A DNA stretch of 64,000 nucleotides from Bacteroidaceae bacterium (GTDB lineage: Bacteria; Bacteroidota; Bacteroidia; Bacteroidales; Bacteroidaceae): the NCBI GenBank assembly GCA_902362375.1, contig CABIVS010000001.1, positions 626,799 to 690,798 on the forward strand, written 5' to 3'. Shown here piece after piece: positions 37,245 through 49,314 of the stretch; within the stretch, counting starts at the first letter, position 1; the number at the start of each line of letters is the position of its first letter. The notes beneath the pieces are model-generated. The model did not search any database and had not been told where the DNA came from. It worked only from the letters and a program-made list of their open reading frames with translations. Position numbers and translations under genes: made by a program.

Positions 37245-38447
37245 TTATTTCTTTTCCAAATCTCTTTTACGCATCAGTCCTTCCAGGAAGTAATAGTCAG
37301 CATAGTTCAAAGGAACGTCAATTTCCTGACCGTGAGGAATACTGCCAACGGAGTGCATCAGGATAAAGTTGCCGTTTGTTCCGACCTTTGCACGATAAGC
37401 AGGTGAGCCTAAACTTTCCATTATCTTATCAGCAGTTTCCTTGTAGTGGTTGCCCGGCAGGTAGCCATCCAGTTCGTAAAGGGCAGAGGCTGTACAAGCT
37501 GCTGCAGAAGCATCGCGAGGTTCGTTCGGAATATTCGGAGCATCATAATCCCAATAAGGCACGAGGTCTTCCGGCAAGTTCTTATTATTAAAGATGAAGT
37601 TATAGACCTTTTGTGCCTGGTCGAGATATTTCTTATCTTTGGTATAGCGATAACAGGTAGTATATCCATACAAAGCCCATGCTTGTCCGCGAGCCCAAGC
37701 CGATTCGTCGGCATATCCCTGTGCAGTTTGTCTCTTACGCACTTCTCCTGTCTCCGGGTCGTAATCTACCACATGGTAGCAGCTGTTGTCCGGACGGAAA
37801 TGGTGAGCCATTGTTGTATCAGCATGTTTCACTGCAATATTATAGAAAGTAGAATCCCCGGAAAGGGCTGTTGCTTCAAATAAGAGTTCGAGATTCATCA
37901 TATTATCAATAATCACCGGACATTTCCATCCCCGTGTTCCTTGCCAGCCTTTATCGGCATCCCATGACTGGATAACGCCTGCATTCGGACGAAAACGAGT
38001 GGACAATGATCTGGCAGCTTCTATAATGACGTCTTTATACTCTTTCTTATCTGCCATGCGATAGCCGTTCAAATAACTGCAACCGATCATGAACCCTACA
38101 TCATGATGCCATTTCAAATATTTCACTGAATCAAGAGCCTCTGTGTATTTCTCTGCCAGCGGCAACCATTTCTTATCACCCGTCAGATTATAAGTCAACC
38201 ATATACTACCGGGAAAGAAACCTGAACACCAGTCTTCCATAGGTATGTAAGAGATACTCCCATCTTCGTTGATTGTTCTCGGATTCAAGATTTTACCGGA
38301 CTTCTCAATAATGTCCGTCTGGATTGTGTTCTGTGCCACAGCGTTGTCGATGTTGTCCTGAATAAAGTCTACTTCAACCTTTTTTTGTCCACCGCAACTC
38401 GTAAAGATCAATAGGGAAAGTCCTAATGCGCTAAGAATTGTTTTCAT
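37245..38447 (-). CDS. Unsaturated glucuronyl hydrolase, GH88
   Basis: A 400-residue lipoprotein (Cys18 in FTSC). The frame is open to 38588, but the start at 38447 gives the signal peptide and sits behind a promoter. The alpha/alpha-barrel core shows EDWCSGFFPGSIW, HHDVGFM (Asp116) and IDNMMNLELL (Asp181); these two aspartates are the candidates for the catalytic pair of GH88. The enzyme hydrates the 4,5-double bond of unsaturated uronic acids released by PL8, giving free GalNAc or GlcNAc. It opens the GH88-sulfatase-PL8 operon. The lipoprotein anchor implies periplasmic or surface action. Confidence 0.93.
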   Translation of the reverse strand: MKTILSALGLSLLIFTSCGGQKKVEVDFIQDNIDNAVAQNTIQTDIIEKSGKILNPRTINEDGSISYIPMEDWCSGFFPGSIWLTYNLTGDKKWLPLAEKYTEALDSVKYLKWHHDVGFMIGCSYLNGYRMADKKEYKDVIIEAARSLSTRFRPNAGVIQSWDADKGWQGTRGWKCPVIIDNMMNLELLFEATALSGDSTFYNIAVKHADTTMAHHFRPDNSCYHVVDYDPETGEVRKRQTAQGYADESAWARGQAWALYGYTTCYRYTKDKKYLDQAQKVYNFIFNNKNLPEDLVPYWDYDAPNIPNEPRDASAAACTASALYELDGYLPGNHYKETADKIMESLGSPAYRAKVGTNGNFILMHSVGSIPHGQEIDVPLNYADYYFLEGLMRKRDLEKK

Positions 38448-38488
38448 AATACAGGGATTATTTGTTAAGTGATTAATTTTCCTGATGG

Positions 38489-38496
38489 CAAAAGTA
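38489..38496 (-). promoter_or_regulatory. -7 promoter element of the GH88-sulfatase-PL8 operon
   Basis: TACTTTTG on the minus strand matches TAnnTTTG, 41 bases upstream of the GH88 ATG. The 256-base spacer 38448-38703 separates this operon from the GH2 gene and holds nothing else recognised. Confidence 0.6.
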
Positions 38497-38703
38497 GTGC
38501 ATTTAAATAGAATTGACCGACCTAAATAATCCAAATGAAAGACAATTTTGGTACATTTCCCCGAAAATAATGAATTTACTGTCCTCATACATTAAACAAT
38601 GCATATATTATAAAATGGAACTGTCATGTTTTTCATACACTGAATCACACAACAATTCCATTTTCACAAAACCCTTCTAAAAACCAGTTAAATTTTATCT
38701 TAA

Positions 38704-42135
<3,432 letters not shown>

Positions 42136-43545
42136 TTATTTGGAAAAAGCATGTCTATATCCCTTCACCTTATTCCACCCGCCACGAGTGAAGTCAGGCA
42201 CTTCCACTGGAGCAGAATTATTTACAATAGAAAGTCGGGTAAGTTCGGCCATACAGCACCATTCTGCCAAATCGTATACATCCATATCCAACGGTAAACC
42301 ATTATGCAGACAATACACCAAGCGATAATCCATTATATAATCCATTCCCCCATGTCCCCCTACTTTCTTGGCTGTTTCTTCCAGTTCATTGTCTAATATC
42401 GGACTTTTGTATTTAGCCATTAATGCTTTTTTCACACCTACCGGCACAGCACCATGAGCATTCAGGTTTTCATGATCCGGTATTTGCGTGGGACTTACCT
42501 GAGAAGGTCGCAAACAGTACTCCGCTACCGGATATTTGCTGGCAAACCCATCCGTTCCTACTACCTGATACATACGGCTGTATGGACGTGGAGTCATAAC
42601 ATTATGCTGGATAAGCATTGTACGTTCATTCTCCGTACGGATCATAGTCGTCGTTTGATCCCCGTTCTGGAAATCCTTCACTTCTTTACCCGTACGTTTT
42701 TTAATATAGGCAGGTCCGTTCACTGCTTTCGTATCCATTGCCACCAGTGTCTTCATTCGGTCACCACGATGAATATCCAGCACCTGACAGGCAGGTCCCA
42801 TACCATGAGTAGCATATACGTCTCCACGATATTTCTGATTATAATCCATACGCCAGTTATTCCAATAATGAGTCCAAAAATCTTCCAGATTATGAATATA
42901 AGCCCCTTCTACATGAAGCACTTCACCCATAACACCCTGCTGTACCATATTCAAAGTAGTCAATTCAAAGAAGTCATAGACACAATTTTCAAGTTGCATA
43001 CAATGCTTGCGAGTTTTTTCCGAAGTATCGACCAATTTCCATATTTCATCAAGAGTCATAGCTGCCGGAACCTCAATCGCTACATGTTTGCCATGTTCCA
43101 TCGCATACACTCCCATTTCAGCATGATGTTCCCAATCCGTGATAATATACACAAGGTCGATATCATCCCTTTTACAAAGTTCTTTCCATGCATCTTCCTT
43201 TCCACTATAAGAAGCAGCTTCGGGCAGACCTGCTTTTTTCAGTATTTTTTGTGATTTTTCCACCCGTTCGGTACGAATGTCACAAAGGGCAACGATCCTA
43301 GTACCCGGAATATGAATCCAACGTTCTACGGCACCTACTCCCCTCATTCCAAGTCCGATAAAACCTACACGTACAGTATCTATTTTAGGAGCGACAAGCT
43401 GGATTACATCTTTCTGTCCTGCAGGCCGGGAAGGCGTTTCTACTTTAATGGGAGCAAAGGTTTTAGAGTCTTTTTGTGCAAAGACACTCTGACAAGCGAA
43501 TGAAACAACAAGTTCCAAAGCTATAATAGTAAATACTTTCTTCAT
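42136..43545 (-). CDS. GH109 alpha-N-acetylgalactosaminidase (Gfo/Idh/MocA fold)
   Basis: A 469-residue exported protein (signal peptide ending VFAQ) with an NAD-binding Rossmann fold: VRVGFIGLGMRGVGAVERW near residues 58-76, ITDWEHHAEMGVYAMEHGKHVAIEVP, and YATHGMGPACQVLDIHRGD, which holds the likely catalytic histidine region. Export of an NAD-dependent oxidoreductase-like enzyme together with PUL genes is characteristic of GH109, which removes alpha-GalNAc using bound NAD. It would act on the Ser/Thr-linked GalNAc of O-glycans. A plain Gfo/Idh oxidoreductase is the alternative. Confidence 0.88.
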   Translation of the reverse strand: MKKVFTIIALELVVSFACQSVFAQKDSKTFAPIKVETPSRPAGQKDVIQLVAPKIDTVRVGFIGLGMRGVGAVERWIHIPGTRIVALCDIRTERVEKSQKILKKAGLPEAASYSGKEDAWKELCKRDDIDLVYIITDWEHHAEMGVYAMEHGKHVAIEVPAAMTLDEIWKLVDTSEKTRKHCMQLENCVYDFFELTTLNMVQQGVMGEVLHVEGAYIHNLEDFWTHYWNNWRMDYNQKYRGDVYATHGMGPACQVLDIHRGDRMKTLVAMDTKAVNGPAYIKKRTGKEVKDFQNGDQTTTMIRTENERTMLIQHNVMTPRPYSRMYQVVGTDGFASKYPVAEYCLRPSQVSPTQIPDHENLNAHGAVPVGVKKALMAKYKSPILDNELEETAKKVGGHGGMDYIMDYRLVYCLHNGLPLDMDVYDLAEWCCMAELTRLSIVNNSAPVEVPDFTRGGWNKVKGYRHAFSK

Positions 43546-43622
43546 TTTTTTTTAATTTAATCAACACATTGCCGATACAGAGTGTCCGGCAATGCAGAAT
43601 CGAAATCTAATCCAAACTTTTA

Positions 43623-44579
43623 TTATTTAAAAATAGATTTAGGTATCTCACCAACCCACGAAAGTGGCTGCTTCACTTTAAACAGATGCAAAATAACAGC
43701 AGCTGTATTGACCGTATTATTGGGTTCCGTTATTTTCAGCCCTTTGACAATACCGGGTCCTGTAATTCCCCAAGGAACAATCATCTCATCCGTGCTGACA
43801 CCGCCATGACCGTTCCCTATTCCGCCGTGGTCGGTCAGGAACATGAAATGCGTGTCATCATACAAGTCTTCCTGTTTCATCTTATCGATAAACTTACCGA
43901 TTTCCACATCCGCTTCTTCTATCGAACGTATATATTCCGGTGACATCCATTTATACTTATGTCCGGCATGGTCCGTATGTACCGAATAAAGGAATACCAG
44001 CGTCGGGTCTTCACGGTTATCTACCAAAAAATTGAAAGCCTTTTCATAGTTCGGCAGATAAGCGTCGTTCTTCAGGAAACTGACTTCATCCAGATACTTT
44101 TGATTATATGGATAAATTAAGTTGAGCCAGTTGTAATAGAAAGCGGTTTTTATGCGTGGATTCGCATCTTTCAACACTTTAAATACCGAAGGATAATACC
44201 CGTCGGCATCTGTCTCGATAGCGGGAAGCTTATGCTTGGATAACGTCCAACTATTATTCACTACCCCATGTTGTTCGGGGCCACTGCCGGTTAGATGGCT
44301 AGTCCAGTTAGGCAAAGTGAACGAAGGCATCACTACACGCGTTTCGGTGGACAAAGCTCCTAGCGCAAGCAGCGCGTCCAAGTTTGGTGTATTCGCCTGG
44401 TGGAAACCTGCCACGCAGATACCATCCAAGCTGATTAAGACTACTCTTTGGGTCTTTTTTCTTGTTACTTCTTCTACTGAGGGAATCATAGCCGACAGCG
44501 GTTGCGGCAAAGAGGCTGTGCCAAGTAGCAAGGAGCCTGCTAAAGTCTTTTTAAGGAAGTTTCTTCTTGATATTTTCAT
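43623..44579 (-). CDS. Alkaline-phosphatase-superfamily phosphodiesterase/phosphatase
   Basis: A 318-residue exported protein. The N-terminus SRRNFLKKTLAGSLLLGTAS resembles a twin-arginine leader. The catalytic Thr is in MPSFTLPNWTSHLTG, typical of nucleotide-pyrophosphatase/phosphodiesterases. Metal ligands are in ISLDG near the N-terminus, HTDHAGH and FLTDHGG. Sulfatase activity is unlikely because no C/S-x-P-x-R formylglycine motif is present. Its place between GH109 and the S9 peptidase suggests it removes a phosphate or phosphodiester group from the glycopeptide substrate, but this is inference. It is 77 bases from GH109 and 34 from S9. Confidence 0.82.
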   Translation of the reverse strand: MKISRRNFLKKTLAGSLLLGTASLPQPLSAMIPSVEEVTRKKTQRVVLISLDGICVAGFHQANTPNLDALLALGALSTETRVVMPSFTLPNWTSHLTGSGPEQHGVVNNSWTLSKHKLPAIETDADGYYPSVFKVLKDANPRIKTAFYYNWLNLIYPYNQKYLDEVSFLKNDAYLPNYEKAFNFLVDNREDPTLVFLYSVHTDHAGHKYKWMSPEYIRSIEEADVEIGKFIDKMKQEDLYDDTHFMFLTDHGGIGNGHGGVSTDEMIVPWGITGPGIVKGLKITEPNNTVNTAAVILHLFKVKQPLSWVGEIPKSIFK

Positions 44580-44613
44580 ATTTGTAATATGTTTATGATT
44601 AGAATGTTGTTAT

Positions 44614-46674
44614 CTATTTTTTCAGTTTACGGTTAAAGAACTCATACAGACGGTGAAGTTCGTAATATTTTCCAAGTGCATGGTCTCTGCCCGGCAAATA
44701 AAGTTGTTCGAACATCTTATCCGCCTTGACAAGAGCATCCACCACTTGCAAAGTCGATGCGGGATCCACGTTATCGTCCAACTCACCGTTAATTAACAGC
44801 AAGTCGCCTTTTAGCAGGTGGGCATTATCCACATTGGAAGAGCGGGAATAGCTTTCATCTACAGGGTAGCCCATCCAAAGTTCGTTCCACCACACCTTGT
44901 CCATCCGGTTGTCGTGGCAACCACACAGAGCGACCGCCGCCTTGTAGAAGTCGTGATGGAACAGCAAGGCCGCCATGGCGTTCTGTCCGCCAGCTGACCA
45001 ACCGTAAATACCTACACGCTGCGTATCCATGTATTTATATTTACGTGCTGCCGCCAGTATCCATTGGATACGGTCGGGAAATCCGGCATCTTTCAAATTC
45101 TTCCAGCAAACATCGTGGAACTTCTTAGAACGGTTGTTCGTCCCCATACCGTCTATTTTTACCACGATATAGCCCTGTTCGGCCAATGCAGCCGTGTGCC
45201 ATGCTATCGATTTGAAATCCTTCGGCACGTGTGAGTCGTGCGGGCCGGCATAAATATCCTCAATAATAGGATAGGATTTGGTAGGATCAAATTTAAAAGG
45301 ACGATAGATGATTCCCCAAATATCCGTCACACCATCCCTGCCTTTGGCGCAGAACACTTCCGGCATCTGCCAGCCTTCCGCCACCAATTCGGACACGTCA
45401 CATTTCTCCAACACAGTCACTGCCTTTTTCTCTCCCGTCTTGCGCAACACGCTAATGGGAGGCAAGTCGGGGCGGGAACAAACATCCACAAAAAAAGCCT
45501 TGTCCCTGGAGAAAGTGATGCGGTGGTTTCCGTTCTCGGGAGTGAGTTCGCGCATCTCCGTACCGTCAAAACGAACAATGCAGAGATGCTGATTGTACGG
45601 ATCCTCTTTCTTGTGAAGTCCAGAGGCCATAAAGTAGATTTGCTGCTTCTCCTCGTCAACGAAAAGCACTTTGCGCACCACCCATTCTCCGCGGGTCACT
45701 TGGCCCTTCACCGTTCCCGTAGCTCCGTCTATGCGGTAGAGATGACGCCAACCGTCGCGCTCGGAGAGCCAGAGTATCTCTCTGCCGTCGTTCAAGTCAT
45801 AGCGGTAGTTGTCAATGTAAGAGATGAAGGTTTCTGAGCGTTCGTCCACTAAGGAACGGATGCTTCCATCGTTGGCATTCACCTCGCCCACCACGTATTG
45901 CTGATGTCCGCGACGGTTGAACTCAAAAGTAAAGGCACGGCTGTCCTTTCTCCATCCCGTCAGTTGCAGGCTGAACTGCTCTTCATACGGGCGTGTATCT
46001 AGGACGATGGGCTTTCTCTGCTCCACGTCGAACAGCGCGGGCACCGAGATGGACAGTACATCTCCCGGTTTGGCATAGTCCCGCCATTGCAGTTTTGGTT
46101 GCAGTTGCTCTTTGGGACGCGACTCCAACAGGGGAATGCGACGGCAGTTGGCGGAGCGTGTCTTTACCGTAGCGAGTTTCTTTGAGTCGGGCGACCACAA
46201 CAGGTGCGTGTCGTAGTAGCATCCAAAGGTTCCGTCCATGCTCAATGCAATCTCTTCCACTTGCTTTTTGCCCGCGGGAGAGATGTACACGTTGTAGTCT
46301 CGAACGTAGGCCACCCATTGCTTATTTGGCGAGAGGACTCGATTCCGTTCGTCGGTGTGTTCTTTTTTCTTTTTGGGAACAGGTTTCCACAATTCAGGAG
46401 CGAAAGCTTTCAGTTCGTCCATTGTAGTTGCCCGTTTCTTCTCGCCCGTTTCAGCGTTTACCCAGTAGTAAAAGGTACCGCCTTTCTCGTGGTTCTTGTA
46501 CCAAAAGTAGTGAGAATCGCCCATCCATTCGGGAATCACCACTGCGGAATACACCTTGTTAGCCAATCTTCCCAAAGTGTCCGAGCGCAGATAAGGGTTC
46601 TGTTCAGTTGTTTGGGCGACCAGCGGAGCGTAGGCAAATAGTACGGACCCAATTATGCTATAAATTAATTTCAC
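44614..46674 (-). CDS. S9-family prolyl oligopeptidase / dipeptidyl peptidase IV-like
   Basis: A 686-residue exported serine peptidase when started at GTG 46674, which yields a signal peptide ending LVAQ. The frame also runs to an ATG at 46749, but that would bury the signal sequence. An N-terminal beta-propeller (DPPIV_N, containing LLWSPDSKKLAT and REILWLSERDGWRHLY) precedes the alpha/beta hydrolase. The triad is Ser in GIYGWSAGGQ, Asp in LINGELDDNVDP and His in PGRDHALGK. It probably trims peptides released by the M60 enzyme. Base composition is about 55-60% GC in sampled lines, well above most neighbours. Confidence 0.92.
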   Translation of the reverse strand: MKLIYSIIGSVLFAYAPLVAQTTEQNPYLRSDTLGRLANKVYSAVVIPEWMGDSHYFWYKNHEKGGTFYYWVNAETGEKKRATTMDELKAFAPELWKPVPKKKKEHTDERNRVLSPNKQWVAYVRDYNVYISPAGKKQVEEIALSMDGTFGCYYDTHLLWSPDSKKLATVKTRSANCRRIPLLESRPKEQLQPKLQWRDYAKPGDVLSISVPALFDVEQRKPIVLDTRPYEEQFSLQLTGWRKDSRAFTFEFNRRGHQQYVVGEVNANDGSIRSLVDERSETFISYIDNYRYDLNDGREILWLSERDGWRHLYRIDGATGTVKGQVTRGEWVVRKVLFVDEEKQQIYFMASGLHKKEDPYNQHLCIVRFDGTEMRELTPENGNHRITFSRDKAFFVDVCSRPDLPPISVLRKTGEKKAVTVLEKCDVSELVAEGWQMPEVFCAKGRDGVTDIWGIIYRPFKFDPTKSYPIIEDIYAGPHDSHVPKDFKSIAWHTAALAEQGYIVVKIDGMGTNNRSKKFHDVCWKNLKDAGFPDRIQWILAAARKYKYMDTQRVGIYGWSAGGQNAMAALLFHHDFYKAAVALCGCHDNRMDKVWWNELWMGYPVDESYSRSSNVDNAHLLKGDLLLINGELDDNVDPASTLQVVDALVKADKMFEQLYLPGRDHALGKYYELHRLYEFFNRKLKK

Positions 46675-46688
46675 GGCGTTTTCTTTAA

Positions 46689-46724
46689 AACAAAGGCAGA
46701 TACATAAGGATACTTGCCTTTGTT
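46689..46724. terminator. Hairpin upstream of the S9 gene
   Basis: AACAAAGGCA (46689-46698) pairs with TGCCTTTGTT (46715-46724). On the minus strand the stem is followed by TTTTAAAG, so it could attenuate transcription between the 824-residue protein gene and S9. A second hairpin with arms CCTCCTTC and GAAGGAGG lies at 46766-46784. Confidence 0.55.
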
Positions 46725-46815
46725 CTTTTAATGTCAAAAAGTCATTCAATAGAGCATCAGGTTCCCCTCCTTCCCAGAAGGAGGAGAACTGAAATTAGTT
46801 TAACTTATCAACTAA

Positions 46816-49290
46816 TTATTTATATTCCAACCAAGCAGTTGCATTGGTATCCGCATCTATAGAGAAGCGAATCCATCTAGCTTGGAACGGAGCCTTGAAC
46901 TCATGTTTCATCTGTTCGCCCGGTTTCACTGTCAGGGTGGCATATTTCACCCATTTGCCGTTACCGGTAGGGTCAACCTCTACAGTGAAGGTTACGTCCG
47001 ATTGAGAAGAATGAGAAAGTGTCAAGTTCTTCTTGTCGTAGAATCCAATCAAGTAAGGATCGGATGCTTCGCCGGCTTTCACTGCTGTGTTCTTCCACGG
47101 CCCCCCCTTTCCTACGGGTTTGCCCATTTCCCACAAGTCGTCAATAGCTCCTGCCCATACGGCAGCTTTACCGTCTTCGGACACGATGATATGCTCTTTG
47201 TTCTTCATCTCTTTCGGGTTGATACCGGTCATCACCAGCATACCACGGTAGGAAGCATAGTCGTGGATGCGAAAATTGTGAGAAGCGATGGGGCGCATCT
47301 TGGCATAACCGTCGGCATTTTCAGCGGGCAGTTCGTAGAAGGTGCCGTGGCAATTGAACAGGTCGCGTTCGGTAGCCACTTCGCGACAGATACGCAACAC
47401 GTCTTGTCCTATCAGTGAAGAATATTCAGCATCTCCCAACGGCAAGCGCCAACGTCTGTTGCGGTCGTCCACAATCAGGATAGAAGATTCGTCGACAGTC
47501 ACCACTTGGTGAGGAATGGCAAACTTCTCACGGATGAAATCGGCAGTCTGTGCGTCGTCCTTGCGAACCAAAGCCAATGTGTCACTCATTTCATAGTACC
47601 CGTTCTCTTTCACTTGTCCGTTTTCGATGGTAGTGGCCAATACGCCCAAGGCTCTTCTGTTCTTACCCAAGCCGTAAAGCAGACCACCCAATGAATTCTT
47701 TTCAGACACTTCAGACAAACCTTTGAACATCGGTGCTATAGCAGCCGTACGGTTGTCAGCAGAAGTGTAGATGAAACTGACAGAAGTCTGTGTGTCTTTG
47801 TCTGTTCTCACGCGAATCCATTCACCCTTGGTGACCGGGTTGAAAGCGACGTAAGCCGATTCACCGGCAGGAACAAGCACCTCTTGCAGGCTGGTCCATT
47901 GGTTGTTACCCTTTTCATCTACTTCAAAGAGGTATTTCACAGCTTTTGCGCCATCGTTCTTAATCCAGCAACAGCGTTCTTTCCATCCGGCAAACAGATA
48001 GGGATCAGAGTTGGTGTTGGCTTTCACCTCTTCTTTTTCCCAAATAGCACCGTCAGCAGTGGCAGGACCCAATTCATCGGGTTTGGTCAGTGAGGTAAAC
48101 CACAGGTTGGAGTTAGATTGTCCCGGCCCTTCGATGTTACCTTTGGCTTTACGCTTGTTCAAGAATTCTTTCTGCGCAGAATCGTCGCAACCGAACACCA
48201 ATTCGTCGTTCCAGCGGGCGAAGTCGCCAATCACTTTCAAGTAAGTGGTGCGCGGACGGATACCGGCCGAGTTGTCGGCAGTAAAGGTGTGGGGGAACCT
48301 CCAAAACAATCCGTGCATGGTCATCAGGTAGTCATTTTCTCCTTCGGCACCGACGTTGCGGATGCGCGGCCATTCGGTGTTCCATCCGTGTGCACCGTCG
48401 TAAGAGTGGCTTGCTTTGGGCAGACGGTAGAAAGTCCATCCTTTCTGTGCGCCTCTCACGCCCAGCAGTACAGATTTGTGGTCCCAACCGGTAGCCCAAA
48501 TCGGGTCGGTTTCGGGGTTAGGGTTTCCGTAAATGCCGCCGGGACCGGTCAATTCAACAAATTGATTGCGGCGAACCACCTTCCAGTCTTTTCCGTCCCA
48601 TTCGCATAGCGAACCGGACAACGCATCGAAATGTTTCATCGCAGCCGCACTGTTTTCTCCATTGTTGGAGAAAACCATCACACCTTGTCCTGAATACAAT
48701 CCTTTACCGTGCGCTCCCGGCAGCAAGTCTACGTATGGCGGGTTATTCTTCGGGTCTTTTTTGTGCAGACGACGTCCCTCGTTGCCGTCTTGATACAGTT
48801 CTTTGACTTTGAGTGTGTTTACGTCCACTTCGTAGAAACCTTCTTCCATCGTACCGATGTAAATCTTGTTGGCAGGGTCGGTCAAATGGCGGGCAGCACC
48901 CGTATAACGTCCCGGAGCCTCTTGCCAAGGCAATACGCGCACGTTTTCGCTTTGATCAATGAAGTAAGAACCGATGTTCAACGTGTTCGTCTCTTTATGA
49001 ATCAGACGGTTGGCGGGAGTTCCACCGATGCTTTCCGAACGGACGACAAGTTTCTTGTCCGGCGTAATCTGATACAATTTGTCCGACGAGCCAAACGGCA
49101 TGTGTGGACCATAAGTGATGGCCCACAGGTTTCCTGCCCAAGGCACTACGGCACCTGTTCCACATTCGCCTTCGTTGTTGTAGAAGGCGAGCTTAGGATA
49201 GATACCCGATATATTATCTTTTTGCGTTTGTTGCGGAGTAGTGCAACCCATTACTCCGATAATCAATGCCCCTGTAAATAAATGTTTCAT
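46816..49290 (-). CDS. Exported lipoprotein of unknown function with internal duplication
   Basis: An 824-residue lipoprotein (Cys16 in VMGC). I do not recognise the family. The N-terminal ~320 residues have short strand-rich repeats with W and Y residues like a beta-propeller (KIYIGTMEEGFYEVD). Residues ~325-508 and ~647-824 are homologous to each other: both run HG-x-F, then LP/FP, RP, a DELG or DDLW element, GA-x-W, SDPYL, EVD-x-x-G-x-x-W and WIR-x-x-x-D-x-DT. Each copy ends in a beta-sandwich that may bind carbohydrate. It lies 24 bases after the M60 gene in the mucin-type locus. Composition is GC-rich like S9. A glycan-binding or glycosidase role is a guess. Confidence 0.7.
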   Translation of the reverse strand: MKHLFTGALIIGVMGCTTPQQTQKDNISGIYPKLAFYNNEGECGTGAVVPWAGNLWAITYGPHMPFGSSDKLYQITPDKKLVVRSESIGGTPANRLIHKETNTLNIGSYFIDQSENVRVLPWQEAPGRYTGAARHLTDPANKIYIGTMEEGFYEVDVNTLKVKELYQDGNEGRRLHKKDPKNNPPYVDLLPGAHGKGLYSGQGVMVFSNNGENSAAAMKHFDALSGSLCEWDGKDWKVVRRNQFVELTGPGGIYGNPNPETDPIWATGWDHKSVLLGVRGAQKGWTFYRLPKASHSYDGAHGWNTEWPRIRNVGAEGENDYLMTMHGLFWRFPHTFTADNSAGIRPRTTYLKVIGDFARWNDELVFGCDDSAQKEFLNKRKAKGNIEGPGQSNSNLWFTSLTKPDELGPATADGAIWEKEEVKANTNSDPYLFAGWKERCCWIKNDGAKAVKYLFEVDEKGNNQWTSLQEVLVPAGESAYVAFNPVTKGEWIRVRTDKDTQTSVSFIYTSADNRTAAIAPMFKGLSEVSEKNSLGGLLYGLGKNRRALGVLATTIENGQVKENGYYEMSDTLALVRKDDAQTADFIREKFAIPHQVVTVDESSILIVDDRNRRWRLPLGDAEYSSLIGQDVLRICREVATERDLFNCHGTFYELPAENADGYAKMRPIASHNFRIHDYASYRGMLVMTGINPKEMKNKEHIIVSEDGKAAVWAGAIDDLWEMGKPVGKGGPWKNTAVKAGEASDPYLIGFYDKKNLTLSHSSQSDVTFTVEVDPTGNGKWVKYATLTVKPGEQMKHEFKAPFQARWIRFSIDADTNATAWLEYK

Positions 49291-49314
49291 GATTTAAAAT
49301 CTATTTCCTTTTAA

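Noticed and set aside
38448..38588. Upstream extension of the GH88 frame
   Set aside because: It would bury the lipoprotein signal peptide, and the promoter lies inside this stretch.
42454..43254. 266-codon open frame antisense to GH109
   Set aside because: Rich in His, Ile and Phe with no recognisable domain; GH109 explains the region.
47101..47107. C7 homopolymer as a phase-variation switch
   Set aside because: It is a single short run inside an intact frame and codes for an ordinary Gly/Pro stretch; there is no evidence of variation.
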